In this document: positions 1 to 8,756 of the stretch, piece by piece
Position numbering within the stretch: the stretch's first letter is position 1
Layout: every line of letters begins with the position of its first letter
NCBI GenBank assembly: GCA_027335965.1
Contig: DAHWGZ010000044.1
Coordinates: forward strand, 1 to 10,988
Source: Acidiferrobacter sp.
Lineage (GTDB): Bacteria; Pseudomonadota; Gammaproteobacteria; Acidiferrobacterales; Acidiferrobacteraceae
Reading direction: 5' to 3'
Length of the DNA: 10,988 nt
Translations under genes and position numbers: made by a program
The notes under the pieces: model-generated
What the model was told of the DNA's origin: nothing
Database searches by the model: none
What the model saw: only the letters and a program-made list of their open reading frames with translations

Positions 1-641
1 CGCACGACCGCCACGAGGTCATTATCTTCCTGTCCGGCACGGAAGTCGCGTATTGTGATGGGCCGCCGGAAGCCTGTCAAATGAAGCCCGGCAAAGACCG
101 GTCCGGTCAGGACCGCGGCATCGGGCACGATCACCACATACCACGGCTCGGGCAGATCGACGGCGGTCAGCCGCTCACCCACGCCCTCCGCCCAGGCCGA
201 CGCGCCGCGCACGAACACCGGCACGTCGGCGCCCAGGGAGAGCCCGATCTCCGCCAGGCGATCCAGGGACCAGTTCAGCCCCCACAAGGCGTTCAGGGCC
301 AGCAGGGTGGTGGCGGCATCCGAACTCCCGCCGCCCAGCCCTCCGCCGATCGGGAGGCGCTTGGTGATCTGGATGCGGACCCCGAGAGGGCTTCCCGAGG
401 CCTCCTGCAGGAGGCGCGCGGCGCGCACGGTGAGGTCTCGGTCGGCGTCGATGCCGGCCACGTCATGGGCACGGGCTATCACGCCATCGTCTTGGACCGC
501 GAACCGCAGATCGTCCTGCCAGTCGATAAACTGAAAGACGGTCTGGAGCTCATGGTAGCCATCGGATCGACGGCCCACCACGTGCAGGAACAGGTTGATC
601 TTGGCCGGTGCCGGCCAAATCGCCGGCCATTCGTTGCTCAT
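1..641 (-). CDS. ispE: 4-diphosphocytidyl-2-C-methyl-D-erythritol kinase, 3' end outside the window
   Basis: IspE phosphorylates the 2-hydroxyl of CDP-methylerythritol with ATP, in the cytosolic MEP route to isoprenoids. About 213 residues are visible; the family is usually 280-290, so the C-terminal part of the GHMP-kinase fold lies beyond the left edge. Visible signatures are [11 protein letters not shown] near the N-terminus (Lys14), SDGYHEL at 26-32, the glycine-rich GHMP ATP-binding motif from Pro97 to Ser107 ([11 protein letters not shown]), and GADVPVF with Asp139 in the position of the catalytic aspartate. NDL near the edge matches the family's NDxxxVV segment. The ATG at 641 is supported by AGGTGG about 12 bases upstream and overlaps the lolB stop as ATGA, so translation is probably coupled. 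It is the last visible gene of the lbcA-lolB-ispE operon; in Pseudomonas and E. coli prs lies next. Identification is secure. Confidence 0.96.
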   Translation of the reverse strand, partial: MSNEWPAIWPAPAKINLFLHVVGRRSDGYHELQTVFQFIDWQDDLRFAVQDDGVIARAHDVAGIDADRDLTVRAARLLQEASGSPLGVRIQITKRLPIGGGLGGGSSDAATTLLALNALWGLNWSLDRLAEIGLSLGADVPVFVRGASAWAEGVGERLTAVDLPEPWYVVIVPDAAVLTGPVFAGLHLTGFRRPITIRDFRAGQEDNDLVAVV

Positions 642-1246
642 GTCACATCCCACCTGTCGATTCGGATCGTCACCACGAGCGGGCCCGGGCCCTTGGTGAC
701 GGCATGCGTCAGGGTCAGAAGGCGCGGCAACCGCCCCGTTCGCGTGCGGCGATAGCGGCGGTAGCGGATCGTCCAGCCATTCTGGCGCAGGGATGCCAAA
801 AGCCCGGCGCGGTCGAGTCGGCGGCGGGCCACGGGTCCGGGCGCCGGTATCCCGCGTATCCAAAACCGCAGGCCCGCCACCGGCAAGCGCCAGCCGGTCA
901 AGCGCCACAAGAGGCGCGAGGCGCTCGCGCCCTGGAAATGACCGCGCCCGGTCAGGAGGCGCGCGCCCATGGCATCGGCGCGCAAACGAAAAATGAGCCG
1001 CCCGAATGGTCCGTAGCCGGTCATCTGGTAGGCCGTGGGCCTCACGATCCAACGCAACGCCAGCGACCCGCCGTGGTGGCCGGCGCGCACCGCGCCCTGC
1101 GCGGATACGCGAAAGCGCTGGATCGCCATCATGCGCATGCGGTGCGTGCGCCACACGCGCCCGGGATGGCGGACCGCAGTCGGGGGAACGGCTGCGCAAC
1201 CCGCCAGAAAAATGGCGATGAGGGCCACGACGAATCGCGACATCAT
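638..1246 (-). CDS. lolB: Outer-membrane lipoprotein receptor/insertase LolB
   Basis: LolB takes lipoproteins from the periplasmic chaperone LolA and inserts them into the inner leaflet of the outer membrane; it is itself a lipoprotein. The 202-residue product is close to E. coli length (207). It starts with a lipoprotein signal ending in the lipobox LAGC (Cys17), with Ala at +2, compatible with outer-membrane sorting. A hydrophobic beta-rich body follows, with LTGWRLPV and [12 protein letters not shown] matching the E. coli LTGMPIPL/LRQWILGLPG region, and the C-terminus IRIDRWDV resembles LKMDNWIV. The loop residue equivalent to mature Leu68 of E. coli (NPLG) reads GPFG here, so it is Phe81. 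Composition is extreme: about 35 Arg and 1 Lys against 4 Asp and no Glu. The start overlaps the upstream gene's stop as ATGA; a second Met three bases on is an alternative start. There is no strong ribosome site, so translation is probably coupled. Confidence 0.9.
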   Translation of the reverse strand: MMSRFVVALIAIFLAGCAAVPPTAVRHPGRVWRTHRMRMMAIQRFRVSAQGAVRAGHHGGSLALRWIVRPTAYQMTGYGPFGRLIFRLRADAMGARLLTGRGHFQGASASRLLWRLTGWRLPVAGLRFWIRGIPAPGPVARRRLDRAGLLASLRQNGWTIRYRRYRRTRTGRLPRLLTLTHAVTKGPGPLVVTIRIDRWDVT

Positions 1247-2964
1247 GGCGCCCGGTGCTTGGCGAGTTCAGCCTTCAGGGCGCTGTTGCCCGGCGCCTTC
1301 GCGCGCGCCTCGCGCCACAGGCGCAAGGCGCGCGCGTGGTGCCCCAAGCCCCACAGCACGGCGCCCAAATGCGCGGCGATCGTGGGATCGTGCGACAGAT
1401 CGAAGGCCTTCTGCAGGTAGCCGACGGCGGTCTTCGGATGCCCTTCGCGGTAATACCCCCAACCGACGCTATCCAGGATGTCCGGATTTCCGGGGGCGAG
1501 CGCCAACGCCCGACGGACCAGGACCATGCCGTGTCGCACGCGCTGGCCGTTGTCGATGTAGGTATAACCGAGGGCATTGAGGGCCGTCGCGCTCTTGGGA
1601 TGGGCCGCCACCAGCCGCTTCAGATCCCGCTCGGCCTGCGCCGTCGCACCAAGTTTCTCCTCATCCAGGGCGCGGGCATAAAGCAGGACATCGGGGTGGG
1701 GGGCGCGTTTCATGGCGGCATTCAGCAGCGCAAGCCCCTTGGCGTATTGCCCCGCGGCCATCAGCGCCTCGTTGCGCGCGATCGCCAACGCCACGACCTG
1801 GGCCGGGGTATGGGCGGTTATCCGCGCCAACCGCTGCGAGGCAAGATGCGGGGCCGACTGCGCAAGCAGCATGAGGCCATCGCGCATCAGGGCCGTGAAC
1901 CGGTAGGGCTTGCCGACGCGCACGTAGTAATAGTGCGCGCGCGCATAGCGTTTTTGGCTCTCGGCGATCTCGCCCAGGTACAGATCGGCATGCGCATCAT
2001 TCGGGGCCAGGGCCAAGCTGTGCTTGAGATAGGATCTCGCGAGCGTGAACTCGTGGGAGCGCAAGGCGATCAGGCCCGCGGCATACAGCACCCGCGGGTC
2101 GTTGGGAGCAGCGGCCGCGATCATCTGAAACTGCGTCAGCGCCCGATGCCAATATTGGAGCGAGACGAGGCGCCGGGCATAGTCTAGGCGCAGCCGCGTC
2201 GCCGACGGGTTGCGTTGCAGAAACCGGGCGGAGAACGCCAAGGCCCGGCGAGGCGCGATGGTCCACAGGATGCGCGCCTTCAAGACGGCGGCCCCTTCCC
2301 AATGGGGCTTCAGGGCCAGCGCCGCGTTGATCGCGCGCAGCGCCGTCGCGCGGTCGTGACTGTGACGCGCAAGCTCGGCCAGGGCGTATTTGCCGATCGG
2401 GTCTTTCGGATGGAGTCGCGTCAGGGCCCGCATGACCGTCACGGTCAGCGCGGCGCGTTTGTGGCGCAGGAGCAGGGTCGCTATGTGTTCGAAGGTAAAC
2501 GCGCGGCCCTCTGGCCCCTCGTGGATCGCCGCCTGGCTCAGGGCCTGCGCAAACCCCCGTTCGGCGGCCGCGATCCGGGTCAGACCCAGATCGGCATCCG
2601 CCAGGGCGGCGCGCGCGCTCACGCTCTGCGGGGCCTTCGCGAGCCACAACTTGGTCAACTGACGGGCTTGGCCATAGCGGCGGGCGTAGAGCGAGAGCAG
2701 CGCCGAGTGTCGCGTCAGGCCCGGATCACCGGTCTCTTGCGCGGCCTGCCCGAAGGCCTTCGCGGCCTGCCCCAAGTGCCCCTGCTGGCCGGCGATGTCG
2801 CCGAGCAGGACATGATAGAAGAGTCGGCCCGAGAGGGGCGCGACCGGCGCCGATGCCGGATGCGGCCGGGAGACGGACGCGGGCCGCTCGGCGGTCGTCG
2901 CGCAGCCCGTCAGAATACCGAGCGCCAAGACCGGGAGCGCCGCCCGCCACAGACCCTGCCTCAT
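1243..2964 (-). CDS. lbcA: TPR-repeat outer-membrane lipoprotein, LbcA-like
   Basis: A 573-residue lipoprotein made almost wholly of tetratricopeptide repeats. The signal peptide [21 protein letters not shown] ends in lipobox LTGC (Cys21) with Ala at +2, which predicts outer-membrane anchoring. Repeats run to the C-terminus. The best conserved block is about 461-565 ([38 protein letters not shown]), typical of the TPR lipoproteins next to lolB/hemA in gammaproteobacteria. P. aeruginosa has LbcA (PA4667) at this place, an adaptor that binds the periplasmic protease CtpA and helps degrade peptidoglycan hydrolases. The same role here is inference from architecture and synteny; no CtpA-like gene is in the window. 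I chose the ATG at 2964 because GGGAG sits 5-9 bases upstream and it gives a proper signal peptide. An in-frame ATG at 2997 has no ribosome site and would put 11 extra residues before the signal. The gene heads the operon with lolB. Confidence 0.82.
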   Translation of the reverse strand: MRQGLWRAALPVLALGILTGCATTAERPASVSRPHPASAPVAPLSGRLFYHVLLGDIAGQQGHLGQAAKAFGQAAQETGDPGLTRHSALLSLYARRYGQARQLTKLWLAKAPQSVSARAALADADLGLTRIAAAERGFAQALSQAAIHEGPEGRAFTFEHIATLLLRHKRAALTVTVMRALTRLHPKDPIGKYALAELARHSHDRATALRAINAALALKPHWEGAAVLKARILWTIAPRRALAFSARFLQRNPSATRLRLDYARRLVSLQYWHRALTQFQMIAAAAPNDPRVLYAAGLIALRSHEFTLARSYLKHSLALAPNDAHADLYLGEIAESQKRYARAHYYYVRVGKPYRFTALMRDGLMLLAQSAPHLASQRLARITAHTPAQVVALAIARNEALMAAGQYAKGLALLNAAMKRAPHPDVLLYARALDEEKLGATAQAERDLKRLVAAHPKSATALNALGYTYIDNGQRVRHGMVLVRRALALAPGNPDILDSVGWGYYREGHPKTAVGYLQKAFDLSHDPTIAAHLGAVLWGLGHHARALRLWREARAKAPGNSALKAELAKHRAP

Positions 2965-3048
2965 AACGCTCCCATTCGCTGGTAGGATAGGGCCCATCGA
3001 GACCGTGAGCGTCTATGCTCTCCGAAAGCCCGAGGGAGACCCTGTGCC
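2965..3048. promoter_or_regulatory. Divergent intergenic region between lbcA-like and cstA-like genes
   Basis: These 84 bases must hold the start signals of both divergent operons unless promoters lie inside genes. On the minus strand, GGGAG at 2969-2973 serves the lipoprotein gene. On the plus strand, GAGGGAG at 3032-3038 serves the membrane-protein gene. Possible -10 hexamers are TATGCT at 3014-3019 (plus) and TATCCT at 2989-2984 (minus), but neither has a convincing -35 box at the right spacing. No operator palindrome is obvious. Confidence 0.4.
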
Positions 3049-4578
3049 ATGAACCTGATTCTACTCCCCCTGATCGCCATCCCGGTCCTGGCCTTGGCCT
3101 ACCGCCTCCTGGGCCGACTCGCGCTCGCGCTTGGGGAAGGCCCGGGCCATTATAGTACAGAGCCGAGCGGCGCGGCAGGCCCGGGGATCGTCTCCGGGCT
3201 GCACGATCTCGGCCTCCTCGGGACCCCGCTGCTCCTGGCGGGCGCGGCCTTTGGTCTCGGTTTTGGTTGGGGTCCGGCACTGCTCGCAATCCTGCTGTCC
3301 GGCACCACCATGGGGGCCGCCTGCGCGCTGGCCCAGAGCCGACTCGAGACGCCGAGCGCGTGGCGTACCGCCAATACCCTGGCGCGCGTGCTCATAAGCG
3401 CCATCCTGGCGCTCGTCTGGGCGGGCCTTGCCGCGCATAGCAGCCGGGCGCTTTTGACCTTTCTCGTCTTGTATCTTGCCGCCGACCGCCTGATCCCGCT
3501 GCTGCTCGCCCGACGCGCCGACCTCGCCGGCGGCCTGCTGCTGGTGGCGGCCATCGGCGTGCTGTTTTCGGCCATTGGCCTGTCCGCGCCGCTCGCGCTT
3601 CGGGGCGTGGCGCATATCGTCATCGGACCCTATCAGCGCCTGACACCGATGGCGCCCGTATTCTTTTATGGCCTGCTATTGGTCATGCTGATCCAGAAGA
3701 AGCGCGCGCGTCGCCTGGCGTTGCGGCCCGCCTACGGGGCGGTCGGGGCCTTGCTGCTCATTGCAGTGGCGGTCGGCCTGTTCGTGGCCGCCCTCCTCAG
3801 TCATCCGCCGCTCACCATGCCGCGATTGCGCTCGGGGCATCTGGCGATGGCGCTGCCGCTGCTGGCCTGCGTGCTCCCCTTCGCCGCGGCACTGGCGCCA
3901 TTCGGGAACAACCCGGTGAGCCGCCGGCCGCTATCGGCGATCTACCTCATCATTCTCGTGGAGGCCGCCTGCGCGGTGGCCTTCCTCGTGGCCACGGCGA
4001 GCGACTTCCCGGCCATCGCCGCATGGACGCATTTCTTTGCTCACGGCCCCGGCGTCATAGCGCTCCTGGGCGCCGGCATCGACGGGAGCCAGCGGCTCAT
4101 GGCCTCCATCGGCCTCGGGCCGTGGGTAAGCGAGACCTTGCGGGCAAGTCTGCTCCTGCTCACCGCCGCCGCCCTTGAAAGCCAACAGGAGGCCCTTGGC
4201 CGGGAGCGCTGGCCGCTTCCCCGCATCCAGCCCCTGATGGCCACCGCCGTGCTTGGCGCGGTGTTGTGGGCGATCCATGGCCTCGGCTCGGGCGGCGAGC
4301 TCTTCCTTGCGGCCGTGCTCGCCGCCGGGGTGGCCTTCGGCTTGATCCTGGCACGCCGCGCCTTTCCGGGGTTTATGGTATCCTTGGGCTATGTGTTGTT
4401 GGCATTGGCCGATAGTGCGGTGATCGGGATCGGATGGATGGGCGCGGCCTCCCATCCGATGCGGGCCGTCCTGGCAGTCGCTGTTATAACATTCGAGGCC
4501 GTCGCGGCGGCTCGGATTTGGGGATTTCCGTCTCGGTCCAAAGACCATGCACCTCGTAACACTGGGCATCAACCATAA
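3049..4578 (+). CDS. Multi-spanning inner-membrane protein, strongly diverged CstA (carbon starvation protein) family member
   Basis: A 509-residue, very hydrophobic protein with roughly 13-16 candidate membrane segments. Its outline matches the CstA peptide/pyruvate transporter family by eye: the N-terminal AYRLLGRLAL resembles AYRxYGRxLA; GLHDLGLLGTPLL followed by GWGPALLAILLSGTTMGA sits where CstA has its HxxxIAGxGPI and G.PALLWILLGxxxxGAVHD segments; and LTFLVLYLAADRLIPLL resembles the TFxIFAYYxLATLLPI helix. The motifs that define CstA are missing: the AVHD acid pair is gone, CGAISGFH is replaced by YGLLLVMLIQKK, and SGDTA/LDTATR is replaced by an ETLRASLLLLTAAALESQ stretch. Substrate is therefore unknown and the protein may have lost transport. 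The ATG is supported by GAGGGAG ten bases upstream. It is the first gene of the hemA operon and its end overlaps hemA by 32 bases. A distinct uncharacterised membrane family is the alternative. Confidence 0.6.
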   Translation: MNLILLPLIAIPVLALAYRLLGRLALALGEGPGHYSTEPSGAAGPGIVSGLHDLGLLGTPLLLAGAAFGLGFGWGPALLAILLSGTTMGAACALAQSRLETPSAWRTANTLARVLISAILALVWAGLAAHSSRALLTFLVLYLAADRLIPLLLARRADLAGGLLLVAAIGVLFSAIGLSAPLALRGVAHIVIGPYQRLTPMAPVFFYGLLLVMLIQKKRARRLALRPAYGAVGALLLIAVAVGLFVAALLSHPPLTMPRLRSGHLAMALPLLACVLPFAAALAPFGNNPVSRRPLSAIYLIILVEAACAVAFLVATASDFPAIAAWTHFFAHGPGVIALLGAGIDGSQRLMASIGLGPWVSETLRASLLLLTAAALESQQEALGRERWPLPRIQPLMATAVLGAVLWAIHGLGSGGELFLAAVLAAGVAFGLILARRAFPGFMVSLGYVLLALADSAVIGIGWMGAASHPMRAVLAVAVITFEAVAAARIWGFPSRSKDHAPRNTGHQP

Positions 4579-5805
4579 AACCGCACCGGTCGCGCTCCGC
4601 GAGCAGGCGGCCTTTGATTCGCAGACCCTGCCCGACGCCCTGCGCGCGGTAACCGAGGCCGGGGCCGGCGAGGCCACGATCCTGTCGACCTGCAACCGCA
4701 CGGAACTCTATTGCGGTCTCGACGGCGCCTCCGGCGAATCGCTGATCGACTGGTTTTGCCACTACCACAGACTCCCTCCGCGCACGGTCCGTCCGTACCT
4801 TTATGTGCATGACGGGCGGCTGGCGGTCGCGCACGCCTTTCGCGTAGCCTCCGGCCTCGACTCCCTGGTCCTCGGGGAACCCCAGATACTGGGCCAGATG
4901 AAGACCGCGTTCGCCGCGGCGCACAAGGCCGGGACCACCGGCAAGCTGCTCAATCGCCTGTTCCAGCACACCTTCTCGGTCGCAAAGCAGGTGCGCACGG
5001 ACACCGCCATCGGCGCCAACGCGGTATCGGTGGCATACGCGGCGGTGAGCCTCGCGCGGCGCATCTTCGACAACCTGTCCCATCAGACGGTGCTCTTGAT
5101 CGGCGCCGGCGAAATGATAGAACTGGCCGCCCGCCATCTGAAGGAACAGGGCATCCGGCGCATGATCGTGGCCAATCGGACGGTCGAACGCGCCAGCAGT
5201 CTCGGAGGCATCTACGGGGCCGAGGCGGTCTCGCTTCTCGAGCTCCCGGACTATCTGGCGGGCGCCGATATCGTGATCTCCTGCACCGCGAGCGTCCTGC
5301 CGCTGCTCGGAAAGGGCGCGGTGGAGAGGGCCCTCAAGACGCGCAAGCATCGGCCGATGTTTCTCGTCGATCTCGCCGTGCCGCGCGACATAGAACCGGA
5401 GGTCGGCGAACTGCCGGACGTCTACCTGTACACCATCGACGACCTGAAAGGCGTGATAGAGGAGAACATGGAATCCCGCCAGGCCGCCGCTCGCGAAGCG
5501 GAGACCATCATCGAAAGCGAGGTCATCGAGTTCATGCGGTGGGTGCACTCGCTGGATTCGGTGCCCACCGTACGCGCGCTGCGGGCGGCCACCGAGGCCT
5601 TGCGGGACGCGGAGCTCGAGCGCGCCCGCCGGGCGCTGGAGCGCGGCGAGCCCGCCGAACAGGTGCTGCTACGCTTCGCCCACGCCCTCACCAACAAGTT
5701 CATGCACGGCCCGAGCACAACCTTGCGGGACGCCAGGACCGACACCGAACTCGATCTCGTCGGGGCAACCCGCGCCCTGTTCCATCTCGACGACAAAGCA
5801 TCGTG

Positions 5806-5806
<1 letters not shown>
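4547..5806 (+). CDS. hemA: Glutamyl-tRNA reductase
   Basis: HemA reduces glutamyl-tRNA(Glu) with NADPH to glutamate-1-semialdehyde, the committed step of the C5 pathway to haem and other tetrapyrroles. The 419-residue product matches E. coli HemA (418) end to end: [10 protein letters not shown] at 6-15, the catalytic cysteine in STCNRTELY (Cys49), [19 protein letters not shown] in the catalytic domain, the nucleotide-binding LIGAGEM followed by [19 protein letters not shown], and the helical C-terminal dimerisation region ending [11 protein letters not shown]. The start is fixed by homology; the ribosome site is weak (AAAGA), and the first 32 bases lie within the end of the upstream membrane-protein gene, so expression probably depends partly on coupling. 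It shares one base with prfA. All expected catalytic features are present. Confidence 0.98.
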
Positions 5807-6884
<1,078 letters not shown>

Positions 6885-6888
<4 letters not shown>

Positions 6889-7733
6889 CGACCGTGCGGG
6901 CCTTTCTGGCGCGCGCAACGGGGACGCGCTCCGAGGCCTCCGGGTCGCCGCGCTGCCCCGCGCGCGAGGTGTGGACGCTCGGCTGCCACGTCCTGCGGCG
7001 CCCGCTCGCATGGCTGCTGGCGGTCGATGCGAGCGAGCCCCTGAGCCCCGAGGACGAGGCGCGCTGGCATGCGCTCCTCAGGCGCCGTGCGCTCGGCTGG
7101 CCGCTCGCCTACCTCGTGGGTCACGCGGAATTCTGGTCATTGACGCTGGCCGTCACGCCGGACGTCCTGGTCCCGCGGCCGGAGACCGAGATCCTGGTGG
7201 AGCAGGCCCTGGACATGCCGGCCATCGACGGGGCCCGCTATCTCGATGCCGGCACCGGATCGGGGGCGGTGGCGCTCGCCCTCAAGAAGGAGCGCCCGCA
7301 AGCGCTGGTTGCGGCCTGCGATCGCAGTCCCGCGGCGCTTGCCGTGGCGCGCGCCAATGCCGCGACCCTCGGGCTTGACGTGGCCTTCTGGAACGGCTCC
7401 TGGACCGAGGCCATCGCCGCCGGCACTTGCGATCTCGTGGTGAGCAACCCCCCCTATGTCGAAAGCGCCGACCCCTGTCTCGATGGCGACGGACTGCGAT
7501 ACGAGCCGCGCGGCGCCCTCGATGGCGGGGCCGACGGCCTGCGCGCCATCGCCGCATTGATCCCGGCGGCCGCGCGCGTCCTGCGGCCGGGCGGCCGCCT
7601 GCTCATCGAGCATGGCGCCGGGCAAGGCGGCCCGGTCCGTTCGCTCTTTGAGCGCGCGGGGCTCGCGGAGGTCGCCACCCACCCCGACTATGCGGGTCAC
7701 CCGCGCGTGACCGGAGGGGTCTGGCATGGATGA
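6885..7733 (+). CDS. prmC: Peptide chain release factor N5-glutamine methyltransferase
   Basis: PrmC (HemK) uses S-adenosylmethionine to methylate the glutamine of the GGQ motif in release factors, which raises their termination rate. The 282-residue product is of usual length. An N-terminal helical RF-binding domain carries [16 protein letters not shown] and [14 protein letters not shown], the family's PxxYLxGxxxF and LIPRPETE signatures. A Rossmann methyltransferase domain follows, with the SAM loop DAGTGSG at 121-127 and the catalytic NPPY at 188-191. The residues [14 protein letters not shown], matching YEPxxALxGGxDGL, and [10 protein letters not shown] complete the match. The ATG overlaps the prfA stop as ATGA, and its end overlaps moeB by 8 bases. 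Direct pairing with prfA is the classical arrangement. Confidence 0.96.
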
Positions 7734-8472
7734 TGCCGCGCTTTTGCGCCACAGCGCCCACATCTTCCTGCCGGACATGGGGGTGGAGGGGGTCTTGCGC
7801 CTCATGCGCGCGCGCGTGCTGATCGTGGGCCTGGGCGGTCTCGGTTCGGTCGTGGCCTTGTATCTCGCGCGCAGCGGGGTCGGCGAACTCGTGCTGGCGG
7901 ACCCCGATACCGTGGCCCCCTCCAACCTCCCGCGCCAGATCCTCTACGCCGACCGCCATGTCGGCCAGGCCAAGACCGAGGCCGCGCGCGAGACCCTCGC
8001 GGCCCTGGGCGCGGGCCGCCTGCGCCTCGTCCCGGAGCGCCTGCTCGGCGCGCGCCTGGCAGACGAGGTGGCGCGCGTCGACCTGGTGTGCGATGCCTCC
8101 GACAACTTCGCCACGCGCTTTGCCGTCAATGAGGCCTGCGTGCGGGCCGCCGTCCCCCTGGTATCGGCGGCGGTGATCCGCATGACCGGCCAACTGCTCG
8201 TGGTCCATCCGGGAGAGCCCGCCGCCGGCTGCTATCGCTGCCTGTACCCGGAGGGCCCGGAGGAGGCCGAAAGCTGTTCGGAGCGCGGGGTTCTGGGGCC
8301 GGTGGCCGGGACCCTCGCCACCCTGCAGGCCGCCGAGACCTTGAAGGTGCTGGCCGGCATCCCCACGCCGCTTGCCCGCGATCTGTGGGTGTTCGATGAC
8401 GCGACCCTGGAGAGCCGCCGCGTGCGGCGCCGCCGGGATCCCGACTGCCCGGCGTGCAAGGCCCGGTCCTAG
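7726..8472 (+). CDS. moeB: Molybdopterin-synthase adenylyltransferase (MoeB/ThiF/HesA family)
   Basis: An E1-like enzyme that adenylates the C-terminal glycine of a small sulfur-carrier protein, most likely MoaD in molybdenum-cofactor synthesis. The 248-residue product is the length of E. coli MoeB (249) and has no rhodanese domain. It shows the nucleotide loop GLGGLG at 35-40, the D.D.V..SNLPRQ segment, GQAKTEAA, and the DASDNFATRFAVNEAC stretch. Two zinc-binding CxxC pairs are present (Cys169/Cys172 and Cys241/Cys244), with a cysteine at 184 in the place of the conserved MoeB/ThiF cysteine before GVLGPVAG. GGAGG lies 8 bases before the ATG. P. aeruginosa has moeB in the same position after hemA-prfA-prmC, which favours MoeB over ThiF; sequence alone cannot fully separate them, and no MoaD or ThiS gene is in view. 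Confidence 0.85.
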   Translation: MDDAALLRHSAHIFLPDMGVEGVLRLMRARVLIVGLGGLGSVVALYLARSGVGELVLADPDTVAPSNLPRQILYADRHVGQAKTEAARETLAALGAGRLRLVPERLLGARLADEVARVDLVCDASDNFATRFAVNEACVRAAVPLVSAAVIRMTGQLLVVHPGEPAAGCYRCLYPEGPEEAESCSERGVLGPVAGTLATLQAAETLKVLAGIPTPLARDLWVFDDATLESRRVRRRRDPDCPACKARS

Positions 8473-8756
8473 AGACTGCTGGCATCGGTCTACCGAGGCC
8501 CGCGGCGTGCCGCCGGCGCCAAAGCCCCTCACCGCAAGCCGGCCGTGCGCGCGCGGGCATCCGCCGCGCCCTCCGACCTAGTCACGATGATCGGCGGCGC
8601 GCCCGCGCCCCACAATAGCGCGCTCGCACAGGGGCAAGCGCATGGATCAGCGAGACCGGTCGCATCTTCCCCGCCCCCGGGATGCGCCCCTCCATCACAG
8701 GCCCGGTCCCGCATCCCATGGGACACGGCCATCATCGACGAGGAGGAGGAGGATTT
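8473..8756. other. Intergenic region downstream of moeB
   Basis: A 284-base GC-rich spacer. I find no convincing coding region: the open frames here have no supported start and no recognisable product. GC-rich inverted repeats such as GCGGC/GCCGC near 8502-8513 occur, but their loop is only two bases and no T-run follows, so a Rho-independent terminator for the hemA operon is not supported. A promoter for the downstream gene should lie here; CACAAT at 8611-8616 is a weak -10 candidate with no matching -35. The last bases form the Shine-Dalgarno tract listed separately. Confidence 0.5.
8740..8752 (+). promoter_or_regulatory. Extended Shine-Dalgarno tract
   Basis: GAGGAGGAGGAGG, a 13-base run with several overlapping AGGAGG registers, ends four bases before the ATG at 8757; the next register sits seven bases away. 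It fixes the start of the downstream gene and rules out the longer in-frame start at 8682. It is by far the strongest ribosome site in the window and suggests a well-translated product. Confidence 0.85.

Noticed and set aside
2965..2997. Upstream ATG at 2997 as the start of the TPR lipoprotein
   Set aside because: No Shine-Dalgarno precedes it and it would place 11 residues before a well-formed lipoprotein signal; the ATG at 2964 has GGGAG at good spacing.
4484..5548. Long minus-strand open frame (354 codons) opposite hemA
   Set aside because: It mirrors the HemA codons in a GC-rich genome, has no recognisable domain and no ribosome site; hemA is certain.
5539..5805. Open upstream extension of the prfA frame within hemA
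   Set aside because: Release factor 1 is complete at 360 residues from 5806; the extra residues match nothing and lie inside HemA coding sequence.
8502..8513. GCGGC-GT-GCCGC inverted repeat as a terminator after moeB
   Set aside because: The loop is only two bases and no T-rich tail follows; such short GC repeats are expected by chance in this composition.
8682..8756. Longer start at 8682 for the 134-residue conserved protein
   Set aside because: The extension translates the Shine-Dalgarno tract itself into polyglycine, and family similarity begins after the ATG at 8757.
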